Of a stretch of 33,450 nucleotides of DNA, positions 9,054 to 17,278 are shown piece by piece. The stretch is from positions 1-33,450 of the forward strand of contig UQMM01000025.1 of NCBI GenBank assembly GCA_900542165.1, given 5' to 3'. The notes beneath the pieces are model-generated. The model was given only the letters and a program-made list of their open reading frames with translations. It was not told the DNA's origin and ran no database searches. Position 1 is the stretch's first letter. Every line of letters begins with the position of its first letter. A program made the translations under genes and the position numbers. Origin of the DNA: an uncultured Collinsella sp. Its GTDB lineage: Bacteria; Actinomycetota; Coriobacteriia; Coriobacteriales; Coriobacteriaceae.

Positions 9054-9108
9054 ACCAGCCCATTTGGGAGGGGCCTCTTTTAGCTACTTTTGCCCGAACG
9101 TTCGCTCA

Positions 9109-9186
9109 AATGATTTTTCTGGGACGGGGATGAAATAATCATTGGGTGCCGAATGATTATTTCATCCCCGTCCCAGAAAAATCATT
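9109..9186. repeat. Perfect 35-base hairpin
   Basis: The left arm (9109-9143) and right arm (9152-9186) are exact reverse complements over 35 bases, with the 8-base loop GGGTGCCG. Each arm itself begins AATGATT and ends AATCATT. It lies about 93 bases before the peptidase gene and just upstream of its promoter. Confidence 0.9.
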
Positions 9187-9224
9187 CCGCATGTTGGACG
9201 CAGCTAAAATAGCCCCGACGCAAA

Positions 9225-9252
9225 TTGACTACCCTGGCATTGGGGATACCAT
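9225..9252 (+). promoter_or_regulatory. Promoter of the Xaa-Pro peptidase gene
   Basis: TTGACT (9225-9230), a 16-base spacer, then TACCAT (9247-9252). The start codon follows 27 bases later with an AAAGGA ribosome site. Confidence 0.6.
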
Positions 9253-9279
9253 GGTGGCAACCTAGCGAAAGGACGATGT

Positions 9280-10368
9280 ATGGCACATGTCGATGACCAG
9301 CGTGTGGCGCGCGTGCTCGATGCGCTCGAGGCTCAGCACCCCGGCGCACAGCTGCTCGTAAACGACCCGTGGTCAATCTATTACCTGACCGGCTTTTATG
9401 CCGATATGTTCGAGCGATTTTGCGGCGTGCTGCTCGCACGCGGTAGCGAGCCCGTGATCTTGGTCAACGCGTTGCATCAGCTACCCAAGTACGACAATGC
9501 CCGCGTCGCCTATCACACCGATACCGACGTCGTGACCGACGCCATCGTTCGCGAGGTCGATCCGACCAAACCGCTCGGCATCGACACCGTCATGCGCTCC
9601 GGCTTTTTGATGCCGCTCATGGATCGTCACGCCGCGAGCGAGTTCTTCCTGGGCGACTTTGCCGTCACCGCCGCGCGCACCCACAAGGATGCCGCCGAGC
9701 AGGAACTCATGCGCGTGTCCTCGGCCGCTAACGATGCCGTGATGGCCGACGCGATTAAGCTCGTCCATGAAGGCGTGACGGAGCGCGAAATTGCCGACCA
9801 GATGCTCGGCTTGTATCGCAAACACGGCTGCGAGGGCTTTAGCTTTCCGCCCATCGTGAGCTTTGGCGCCAACGCCGGCGACCCGCACCACGAGCCCGAC
9901 GATACGGTACTCAAGCGCGGCGACGTGGTGCTGTTCGACATTGGCGGGCGTCATCACAACTACTGCTCGGACATGACACGCACGTTCTTTTGGGGCGAGC
10001 CGGACGAGGAGACCGCGCGTATCTACGATATCGTGCGCTGCGCCAACGAGGCCGCCGAGGCGCTCATCGCACCGGGCGTGCGCATGTGCGACCTGGACCG
10101 TGCTGCGCGCGACGTGATTGAGGACGCTGGCTACGGCAAGTACTTTACGCATCGCCTGGGTCACTCGATCGGTCTGCAGGACCATGAACCGGGCGACGTA
10201 TCGCTGGTCAACGAGCAAGTCGTGGAGCCGGGCATGACGTTCTCCATCGAACCGGGCATCTACCTCCCCGGCCGCACCGGCGTCCGCATCGAAGACCTAG
10301 CCCTGGTGACCGAGAACGGCGTCGAGATTCTCAACGCCTACCCCCACGATCCAGTCCGCTTAGGCTAA
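9280..10368 (+). CDS. Xaa-Pro dipeptidase/aminopeptidase, M24 metallopeptidase family
   Basis: 362 residues. The N-terminal creatinase-like domain (about 1-130) is followed by the pita-bread catalytic domain. All five metal ligands can be seen: D220 (LFDIGG), D231 (SDMTRTFF), H295 (GHSIGLQDHE), E324 (SIEPGIY) and E338 (RIEDL). The enzyme would use two divalent metal ions, typically Mn or Co, to cut after an N-terminal residue that precedes proline. No signal peptide is visible, so it is cytoplasmic and acts on imported peptides. It has its own promoter and is followed by palindromic repeat B. PepQ (dipeptidase) and PepP-like specificity cannot be separated by eye. Confidence 0.9.
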   Translation: MAHVDDQRVARVLDALEAQHPGAQLLVNDPWSIYYLTGFYADMFERFCGVLLARGSEPVILVNALHQLPKYDNARVAYHTDTDVVTDAIVREVDPTKPLGIDTVMRSGFLMPLMDRHAASEFFLGDFAVTAARTHKDAAEQELMRVSSAANDAVMADAIKLVHEGVTEREIADQMLGLYRKHGCEGFSFPPIVSFGANAGDPHHEPDDTVLKRGDVVLFDIGGRHHNYCSDMTRTFFWGEPDEETARIYDIVRCANEAAEALIAPGVRMCDLDRAARDVIEDAGYGKYFTHRLGHSIGLQDHEPGDVSLVNEQVVEPGMTFSIEPGIYLPGRTGVRIEDLALVTENGVEILNAYPHDPVRLG

Positions 10369-10392
10369 CCTCATCCCCGAGTCCCCAAACTA

Positions 10393-10459
10393 AGTTGCGG
10401 TGAAATACGGACTGTTTAAGGCTTCTAGCCCATAAAACAGTCCCTATTTCACCGCAACT
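10393..10459. repeat. Palindromic intergenic repeat, family 1 copy B
   Basis: Arms 10393-10417 and 10435-10459 are complementary with one mismatch over 25 bases (AGTTGCGGTGAAATACGGAC then TGTTT). The spacer is 17 bases. An extra outer pair GTCCCC/GGGGAC (10381-10386 and 10465-10470) flanks it. It lies 24 bases after the peptidase stop. Confidence 0.88.
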
Positions 10460-10495
10460 GCCAAGGGGACCAGGGTAGTCAAAAATGCCCCGTCC

Positions 10496-10511
10496 CAAAT
10501 TAGCTGCCCTG
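10496..10511. repeat. 16-base repeat beside copy B
   Basis: CAAATTAGCTGCCCTG is the exact reverse complement of 17182-17197, which adjoins copy C of the palindromic repeat. In both places it follows the palindrome when read in the direction of the upstream gene, so it is probably part of a longer element. Confidence 0.7.
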
Positions 10512-10522
10512 CAGTCAAACGA

Positions 10523-10560
10523 AAGGCCTCCCGATTCCCCGACGAGAACCGAGAGGCCTT
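10523..10560. terminator. Terminator of the giant Ig-repeat gene, probably bidirectional
   Basis: AAGGCCTC (10523-10530) pairs with GAGGCCTT (10553-10560), and the stem continues inward for about 7 more pairs with wobble. The minus-strand tail is TTTCGTTTG; the plus-strand tail is CTTCTTGTGT. It lies between two converging genes. Confidence 0.8.
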
Positions 10561-10598
10561 CTTGTGTCCTAGAACCCTAAGGCTCTGAGCTCGCAGCC

Positions 10599-13500
10599 TT
10601 ATTCCGCGCGATGGCGCAGTTTTTCAATCGCTGCGGCAATCAGCGCCAGCAGGCCGGTTCCGCCAAGCGCTGCGACGGCCACGGCAGTGTTATCGCCCGT
10701 CTCGACCAGGCTTCCCTTAGCGGCCTTCTTGCCATTCTTCTTGCCCGAAGGATCCTTGGCATCGGGCTTGGCACCGTTATCCTTGCCGCCTGTCGGTTCC
10801 TGTACAACAACAGGCTCAACAACCTCGACGGTCACCGAAGCAGTGAGCTGCTGAGGCGCCGGCGTCTCCGCAGCGTCATCCTCGGCAAGCGTCGCAATCG
10901 CCGCAGCGTCACCGTCAACGGGCATCGTCGCGGTAATGACGACGGTTCCGTTCTTGAGGGCCTTGACCTTACCGTTCTCGACCGTAGCGATCGTCGGGTC
11001 GGACGAGACCCACGTCACGGCACCACGCAGCAGAGCGCCATCGGCCGCATTGCTCGCCGCGGCAGCAAGGTCAATTTCCTTGCCGCGCTCTACCTTGAGC
11101 ACGGTTTCGGCAGTCGTGGCCTTGCCGTTTTGGTCAACGATAACGAGGCCCTTGGCCGCCGGGCGCAGCTTAACGCGTACCATGCAGCTGACTGTAAGCT
11201 CCGTACCGCGAACCTTACCGTCCACGGTCACATCATCGGCACCCCAATCCAGTGCGGGGACATTCTCCCAATCGACATCGTAGTCTTCCTGGCTGTCGTC
11301 CTTCATCATCACGGAGACCTTCTTGGGAAGCGCCTTCAGCACATCGGCGGCAGAGCTTGCCTCGAACACCTCAACGGGAGCGAACGTCGCAGGCCTCACG
11401 GGAATCTCACTTGCCGGCGTCTCGACGACCAGTTTGCAGGTCGCTTTGAGCGTCGCGCCCTCAACGGAGCCCCCAATCGTGTACTCGCCAACGGCGGCAA
11501 GATGCTTGTCCAGGCCATCCGTATTCCACGTGACCGAGGCCTCGTCTGTGTGACCATCGGAATAGGTCACGGTGACCTTCTTGGGCAGCTGCCCCGTCAC
11601 GGTATCGGCCTTGGCATCGCGCTCAACCGTGATCTGCGGCACCTCGGCAACCTTGTTGATCGTCGTCGTGGAGGTAACAATGACCTCGACAGGCAGGTTA
11701 CCGTTCACCGTCACGCCCTTGGCGACGACGCTGTTGCCGTACGTGTCGGCCGCGGCATGAACCTCAGTCCATGTAATCACGGACTCCGCCGTCGTCTTGC
11801 CGTCCTTCATGAGCACGGTCGCCTTAACGCCCTTGAGTGCCTCACGCACGGCATCGGCTGACGCGCCTTCGGGAACGTTAACTCCCGCGAGAGGCTCAAC
11901 AGAGGCCGGAATCTCGGCATTGCTCTTCACGACCGTGACCGTGCACTTGGCCTTAACCGAAGTGCCCTCTACCTTGCCCTCAAGCGCAACATCACCCAGC
12001 TTGCCAAGGGCATCTGCCGTGAGCGGGGCCTTATCCCACGTGACGGCAGCGGCCTTCGTCGAGCCATCAGACATGTTAAGCGTCACCTGGGTGGGCAGAG
12101 CAATGTCGTCGGCGGCAGTGTTGCGAGCAACCGAAAGCTTGATGTCAGCGACGCTCTCAACGACCGGCACCAGGTTGACCGTAGCCTTTACCTCAAAGCC
12201 GCCAACTGAGGTTTTGCCCGTAACGACAAAGCTTGTACCGTCATTCTTAATGGTGACGGCGTCCTTGGGAGCAGTCCAGTCGATCTTCGAATCGACCTCG
12301 GATCCGTCTTTCATGGCGACCTTCACGGTCTTGGGCAGGGCGGCCACAACAGCCTCGGGCTTCGCCCCGTCGTCGAGCGTCACAGCGTCAACCGTACCAG
12401 CCAGGTGATCAGGAATCTCACGAAGCGGTTTGACGACCTTGATGGTGCACTCCGCCTTCTGATCCGTGCCGGCAACCGTGCCCTTAACCGTAACTTCACC
12501 TTCCTTGGCAAAGTCCTTGTCGGAGAGACCCTTGGTATCCCACGCTACCTTGGCTTCGGAATCGGTATCGTCAGAGTAGAACGCCGTGACCGTGTCGGGC
12601 AGCTTGGCCAAGGCATCAGCTGTCTTGGTATCGCGCTCGACCTCAATCTCGTCAACGGTATCAAAGCCCACGATATGCGCCGTCACCTTGACCTGAGCCT
12701 TAACGGTCATGCCGTTGTCCGTTAGACCCGTAACCTCAAACTCAGTGCCGGCACGACCCAGGCTGTCGACCTGAGACCACTTAACGGGCGTCTCTTTCTT
12801 GGTCTTGCCGTCCTTCATGACCACCGTCACCTTGGACGGCAGTTTATCCATAAGGTCGCTGACCTTGGCATTGTCCGCAATCTCAACAACATCGATCGGC
12901 TCGACGTGGTCGGGCGTCTGGGCATCCTGATCCACCACGGTCACATTGCAGGTCACCTTGGCGCCGTTGAGCTTAACCGTACCCGTGATCTCCACGGTGC
13001 CGGTTCCTCTGAGTAGCTCGTCCGTGACGTTAGAAAGATCCCACACGTCAATGTCGAGCAAATCGGTCGAGCCGTCGGAGTAAGTCGCCACAACCTGCTT
13101 GGGCATCTGGGCGTACAGATCCTGCTTGGACGTACCACTGGCAACGCTAAACGACTTGGCCTCGAGCTTGGTGATGGTTCGCGGCGCCTCGGAGACGTTG
13201 ACGTACACGATAGCGTTGACGTTGTCGACATCCTTGAGCTTGCCGACGAGTTTATACGTACCCTTCTTGGCGAGCGGCTTGGAGAGGTCGATGCCGTCGG
13301 TGTCGGTCCACTTTTCGATCTCGATGCCGCCTAAACTGCCCCGAGTATCCCGCGCTGAGCCATCCGAGAAATATACGGACACGGCATCTGGCAGCTCCAA
13401 CATCGATCCGACCGTGGTGTTGACCACGACTGCCTCGGGCTGCAGTGCAACCTTCTTTGCCTTCTTATCGGCAACCGTCACCTTGGCAGTCACGTTGCCG

Positions 13501-16500
13501 TTCTCATCCACGCCGACCTTTTGGCCGTCATCGTCAAGCAGCGCCATAACGGCAGCGGCATCAAAGCCGACCACATGGCCCGTCGCATAGAACGTGCCGG
13601 GCTGCTCGTACTTCTCGGGCGCAATCGGATCCCAATCAATAGCCGCCGTCGAAACGGAGCCGTCACTCAACTCGACCGCCATCTTGGAAGGCATAGCAGG
13701 CGCAGTGCCCGCCTTGGTGGTCACTGCGGTCTCACCATTATCGATTGCCTTCTCAACGCCTTGGATAACGATCTTGGTCTGAACAGTGAGACCGGTGTTA
13801 GCGCCGTCACCGTATCCGTCGAGGCCGCTTGCAAACAGCGTGCCAGACACTGTCGTGACCTGACCCGGCTCTCCGGTATAAACCGAGGGACGAACGTAAT
13901 CCCATTGAACCTGGGCATTATGAGTTTTGCCGTCACTCGTGGCAACCGAGACATTCCACGGCAGCTCGGGGAAAACACCGCTGGCCGTATTAATGCGCTC
14001 AGGAACGGCAACGGAGATGACGGAACAGACGTCAACAGTGATTGTCGCCTCGGCACCACCTTGGAGCTTGCCCTTCACCTTAAACGAACCGTCCTTGGCA
14101 TAAGCGTCTTCGGCGACACGGTCCCATGTGACCTTTTCGCGCTGGGGCTCAGAAGACACATCGTTGTCGTATCGAACCTCAAGGTATTCCGGCAGCATCG
14201 GCTTGGTGCCGGGGACGGTCCATATGGTTCCGCCCTGAACCGAGGTTGCCTTACTCGCGATCTTAACGGTGGCAGTAATCGGAACGTCGACAGTCTGCAT
14301 GCCGTACCCTGCATTAAAGCTAATTGTTGCAGTGCCGCGTACCACGCCGCCCTGGGTCCAATCGAAGCCCTTCGTGTTCCACTTGGTCTCGGCGTATTTG
14401 TGCGAATAGTCCGGATGTTCTGCCGCATCGGGGCTGATAAGTTCGACATAGCCGGGAAGCATGGCGGTGCCGTCGCTGCCCTTGAGCACTGTAATGGTTT
14501 GTGGCTGAGCCTCCCAGTTTTTAGTCACGATGACGTGCACTTTCACGGGGATATTCGTTCCGGCGACCGTTCCGGTAATCGTGCAGTCCTTCTGGGGGCA
14601 CCTATCGTAGGTATCCCAGTTGACGCCGAGACTGTCAAAAGTCGTTCCATCCTGCAATACGCCGGACACGTAGAAGTAGTCCAGATTGACTTCCTCACCG
14701 GGGTAAATAACGCGCCAGTCCTCGTACGACTGCCCAAGCGTCACGCCATTCTCGCTATAGTTATTGACGCCCTTGACCTCGCTGCACACCGCGATCGCGT
14801 TGACCTTCGCCAGCGAGCCAGTGATAGTACCGGTAATTTCGTACTCGCCAGGCTTGCCGTCCAGCAGTTCTTGAGGAAACTCATCCCAGCTATAAGGCTG
14901 CCCCGACGAATACTGGGGATAGAACGAGCTGCCATCCGACAAATACAGCGTGGATGTGTAGCGCGGAGCCAGAAGTCCGGCGCCGGGAACATAAGCAATC
15001 TTGCCGATGTTGCTGTCCTCGAGATCGCAGACGTTGACCGTCGCCGTAGCCGGAATGTTAGAGCCGGTAAAATATCCGCTAACCGTAATCTGGCCAAGGT
15101 TCTTTAGGGCGTCCTGACTAATCGTCGACCACTGAACGGGGAAATTGCCTCGCGAGCCATTCCACATCGTGGCCTCGATTGAACCCGGCATATTGGGCTG
15201 GCAACCGATAAGCGTGCTTGTCGATGTCGAGGAAGGCATCTGCAGGGCGCGGACGGAGATGGTCGCCGTGACTCGGTTGCTGTCACCCAGCTCCACCTGA
15301 GTAGACGATGAAGATGAGGTATTGGTCCAATACGACAGCGAACCGGAAAGCTTAAACGACCCCTCGCTTGCCACCTGCGTGTCCAAAATAGGGTCCCACG
15401 CAATGTTGCACTGCTTCTTTGTACCGTCGGTGAATGCAACCTCAACGCTGTAGGGAAGACCGCCGCCCGTTGTAGGACGTACGCCGACGGGCGTGTTAAC
15501 GGGAGCAAGAGCGTCGATAGAGGCAACTTCTTTGACCTCGACCTGAGCAGTTACCTTTAGGCCATTAGCGGCTGAAGATTCGTTATATGTCACAAGCGTG
15601 CCCGTGACCGTATAGGTGCCTGCCTTTTGGAATTGAGACACGTCGGCGTTGTCCCAGTTAACCTGATAACCTTGGGTGTATGTAGTGTTATTTGACTGCG
15701 TAAACGGGAAATAGACATACGTGCTAAGAGGAGAAATGTCGCCGACCACGCGCTCGAACCTCAGAGAATTAAGATCGAGTACGTCCTTAGGATCTTTGAC
15801 GGTAACGGTGCAGGTAACCTCACGGTAATCAAAACCGTTTAGTTTACCTTTAACCGTAAACGAGCCCACCTTAGAGTAAAGCGACGCGTCGAAAGAATCC
15901 CAAGACACCGGGATCTGCTCGGTGGCCCCGCTATCAAAGACAACCGAAGCAGAATACGGCAGAGACGGGACCTCACCAGTTAGGGTCGTACACGTCAACT
16001 CGGTCTGGACGCTCTTAACAGAGCGGACTGCGACCGTGCACTGTGCGAGCATAGAGGGATAGCTCTTCAAATGTCCCTCGACAACAAAGGTTCCTTCCTT
16101 TTGGTACTGATCAGCCGAGATCTCATTCCACTTAACAGGGCATGTATAAGATTGACCATTTGAATAATTGACCGAAATGCTGGACGGAAGCGCGGGAGCA
16201 ATACCAGCTGCAGTCCATACCCATGAGCCATTACTGGTTGAACGGGGAACGTACACCTTGAGCACACCACTCACTTTGTACGGCTCCGCGAGCGTAATCC
16301 AATTGCCGTTCACGCTGACACCGTCAATCTGGCCGGTGATGGGAACTTCGGATTCTTCTGTCACCGTATCAAATGCCGCCTGCGACTTTTCGTCCCAATT
16401 AACATAAGCCGAGGTCTCGGTGCCATCCGAAAGCTTTACCTTTACGTACGATGTTTGGCCGTAGTAATCCGCGCCGACGTATTTTTCCACAATCGGGTTG

Positions 16501-17045
16501 GCGTCGATCGACTCAACGGTAACGCCGCTTTCGTTGCTCGTCTTTGTGGCATCGGGGGCGTTTACTGCCGCCGGATCTACCACTGCCGGGTCCGCCGTAA
16601 CAGCTTCGACAACCACGCGCTGCTTGACCGTCTGCGTGGTACCGTCGACGGTACCCTCAAACTCATACGAGCCGGCAGGCAGCTGTACCAGAGTTGCCGG
16701 AGCATCAGCGCCGTTCAACTTCCAGGTGACGTTTTCCTGCTTGGTGGTACCGCTCTCGTAGGTTGCCGTTACAGTCTGGGGCAGCGTGGCGTCGGAACCC
16801 TCAGCAACATGCAGCTCGTTCAGGCTGGCAAAAGAGGCGATCTTGTCTTCACTCTGGTCTTGCGAGGTTGCCTGACCGGTGTCCGCAGACGTGGCAGCCG
16901 CACCCGTCGCATCGCTTTGCTCGGCAACGACTTGGGTAGTATCACCCTGCATCATCTCGGCGAACGCCTGCGGCGGCACCGAGCCGACCGTCATCGTCAG
17001 AGCCAAACCCGCGGTAATGGCCGCGTTGACATGCCTTCTGTTCAT
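10599..17045 (-). CDS. Giant wall-anchored surface protein made of Ig-like (Big_4-type) repeats
   Basis: 2,148 residues. The signal peptide starts MNRRHVNAAITAGLAL and ends near AFA (about residue 29). After a short linker I count about 22 tandem Ig-like modules, each with the pattern LP-x-V-x-V-x-(Y/F)-x-DG, then a W (usually WD or WN), then G-x-(F/Y)-x-V-x-G-x-(V/L), as in Big_4 domains. One Big_2-like module (VTWVSSDPTIATVENGKV) follows. The C-terminus has a Lys/Gly-rich linker, LVETG (2113-2117), a hydrophobic stretch and the basic tail KLRHRAE: a sortase signal with Val in place of the usual Pro. No enzyme domain is visible, so it is a stalk, adhesin or surface scaffold (inference). ATG at 17045 has GGGAGG 4 bases before it. 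Confidence 0.9.
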   Translation of the reverse strand: MNRRHVNAAITAGLALTMTVGSVPPQAFAEMMQGDTTQVVAEQSDATGAAATSADTGQATSQDQSEDKIASFASLNELHVAEGSDATLPQTVTATYESGTTKQENVTWKLNGADAPATLVQLPAGSYEFEGTVDGTTQTVKQRVVVEAVTADPAVVDPAAVNAPDATKTSNESGVTVESIDANPIVEKYVGADYYGQTSYVKVKLSDGTETSAYVNWDEKSQAAFDTVTEESEVPITGQIDGVSVNGNWITLAEPYKVSGVLKVYVPRSTSNGSWVWTAAGIAPALPSSISVNYSNGQSYTCPVKWNEISADQYQKEGTFVVEGHLKSYPSMLAQCTVAVRSVKSVQTELTCTTLTGEVPSLPYSASVVFDSGATEQIPVSWDSFDASLYSKVGSFTVKGKLNGFDYREVTCTVTVKDPKDVLDLNSLRFERVVGDISPLSTYVYFPFTQSNNTTYTQGYQVNWDNADVSQFQKAGTYTVTGTLVTYNESSAANGLKVTAQVEVKEVASIDALAPVNTPVGVRPTTGGGLPYSVEVAFTDGTKKQCNIAWDPILDTQVASEGSFKLSGSLSYWTNTSSSSSTQVELGDSNRVTATISVRALQMPSSTSTSTLIGCQPNMPGSIEATMWNGSRGNFPVQWSTISQDALKNLGQITVSGYFTGSNIPATATVNVCDLEDSNIGKIAYVPGAGLLAPRYTSTLYLSDGSSFYPQYSSGQPYSWDEFPQELLDGKPGEYEITGTITGSLAKVNAIAVCSEVKGVNNYSENGVTLGQSYEDWRVIYPGEEVNLDYFYVSGVLQDGTTFDSLGVNWDTYDRCPQKDCTITGTVAGTNIPVKVHVIVTKNWEAQPQTITVLKGSDGTAMLPGYVELISPDAAEHPDYSHKYAETKWNTKGFDWTQGGVVRGTATISFNAGYGMQTVDVPITATVKIASKATSVQGGTIWTVPGTKPMLPEYLEVRYDNDVSSEPQREKVTWDRVAEDAYAKDGSFKVKGKLQGGAEATITVDVCSVISVAVPERINTASGVFPELPWNVSVATSDGKTHNAQVQWDYVRPSVYTGEPGQVTTVSGTLFASGLDGYGDGANTGLTVQTKIVIQGVEKAIDNGETAVTTKAGTAPAMPSKMAVELSDGSVSTAAIDWDPIAPEKYEQPGTFYATGHVVGFDAAAVMALLDDDGQKVGVDENGNVTAKVTVADKKAKKVALQPEAVVVNTTVGSMLELPDAVSVYFSDGSARDTRGSLGGIEIEKWTDTDGIDLSKPLAKKGTYKLVGKLKDVDNVNAIVYVNVSEAPRTITKLEAKSFSVASGTSKQDLYAQMPKQVVATYSDGSTDLLDIDVWDLSNVTDELLRGTGTVEITGTVKLNGAKVTCNVTVVDQDAQTPDHVEPIDVVEIADNAKVSDLMDKLPSKVTVVMKDGKTKKETPVKWSQVDSLGRAGTEFEVTGLTDNGMTVKAQVKVTAHIVGFDTVDEIEVERDTKTADALAKLPDTVTAFYSDDTDSEAKVAWDTKGLSDKDFAKEGEVTVKGTVAGTDQKAECTIKVVKPLREIPDHLAGTVDAVTLDDGAKPEAVVAALPKTVKVAMKDGSEVDSKIDWTAPKDAVTIKNDGTSFVVTGKTSVGGFEVKATVNLVPVVESVADIKLSVARNTAADDIALPTQVTLNMSDGSTKAAAVTWDKAPLTADALGKLGDVALEGKVEGTSVKAKCTVTVVKSNAEIPASVEPLAGVNVPEGASADAVREALKGVKATVLMKDGKTTAESVITWTEVHAAADTYGNSVVAKGVTVNGNLPVEVIVTSTTTINKVAEVPQITVERDAKADTVTGQLPKKVTVTYSDGHTDEASVTWNTDGLDKHLAAVGEYTIGGSVEGATLKATCKLVVETPASEIPVRPATFAPVEVFEASSAADVLKALPKKVSVMMKDDSQEDYDVDWENVPALDWGADDVTVDGKVRGTELTVSCMVRVKLRPAAKGLVIVDQNGKATTAETVLKVERGKEIDLAAAASNAADGALLRGAVTWVSSDPTIATVENGKVKALKNGTVVITATMPVDGDAAAIATLAEDDAAETPAPQQLTASVTVEVVEPVVVQEPTGGKDNGAKPDAKDPSGKKNGKKAAKGSLVETGDNTAVAVAALGGTGLLALIAAAIEKLRHRAE

Positions 17046-17058
17046 GTTTCCTCCCGAC

Positions 17059-17110
17059 ACGCTCAACGGACCAAACAGCACTGGTCCGATTGGCAAGTTA
17101 AGTTGAGCGT
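17059..17110 (-). promoter_or_regulatory. Structured leader hairpin of the Ig-repeat gene
   Basis: The outer stem ACGCTCAA (17110-17103) pairs with TTGAGCGT (17066-17059). The inner stem CGGACCA (17088-17082) pairs with TGGTCCG (17073-17067) around an 8-base loop. One strand carries a 14-base bulge (17102-17089); the other has none. The structure ends 3 bases before the GGGAGG ribosome site (17055-17050), so it could control translation. It matches no riboswitch class I recognise. Confidence 0.5.
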
Positions 17111-17181
17111 ATCCTTCGCCGATGGAGGTTTGCAATATGCTACAGGTTAAGCGGCATAAATGGCTTCGTAAACGGGCACCC

Positions 17182-17197
17182 CAGGGCAGCTAATTTG
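17182..17197. repeat. 16-base repeat beside copy C
   Basis: CAGGGCAGCTAATTTG is the exact inverse of 10496-10511. It directly touches the left arm of palindrome copy C. Confidence 0.7.
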
Positions 17198-17264
17198 AGT
17201 TGCGGTGATATACGGACTGTTTGAGGCCTCTGGCTTGTAAAACAGTCCGTATTTCACCGCAACT
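17198..17264. repeat. Palindromic intergenic repeat, family 1 copy C
   Basis: Arms 17198-17222 and 17240-17264 are complementary with one mismatch over 25 bases (AGTTGCGGTGATATACGGAC then TGTTT). The spacer is 17 bases. It ends 14 bases from the folC stop, on the 3' side of that gene. Confidence 0.88.
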
Positions 17265-17278
17265 GCTGAGGGGATGGG

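Noticed and set aside
8725..9279. CRISPR array, considered because of several repeated palindromes in a short gap.
   Set aside because: The repeats differ from one another and are not evenly spaced; no cas genes are present.
10393..10459. Family 1 palindromes as plain rho-independent terminators.
   Set aside because: No T-run follows on either strand, and proper terminators are found separately beside two of them (10523-10560 and 29599-29626).
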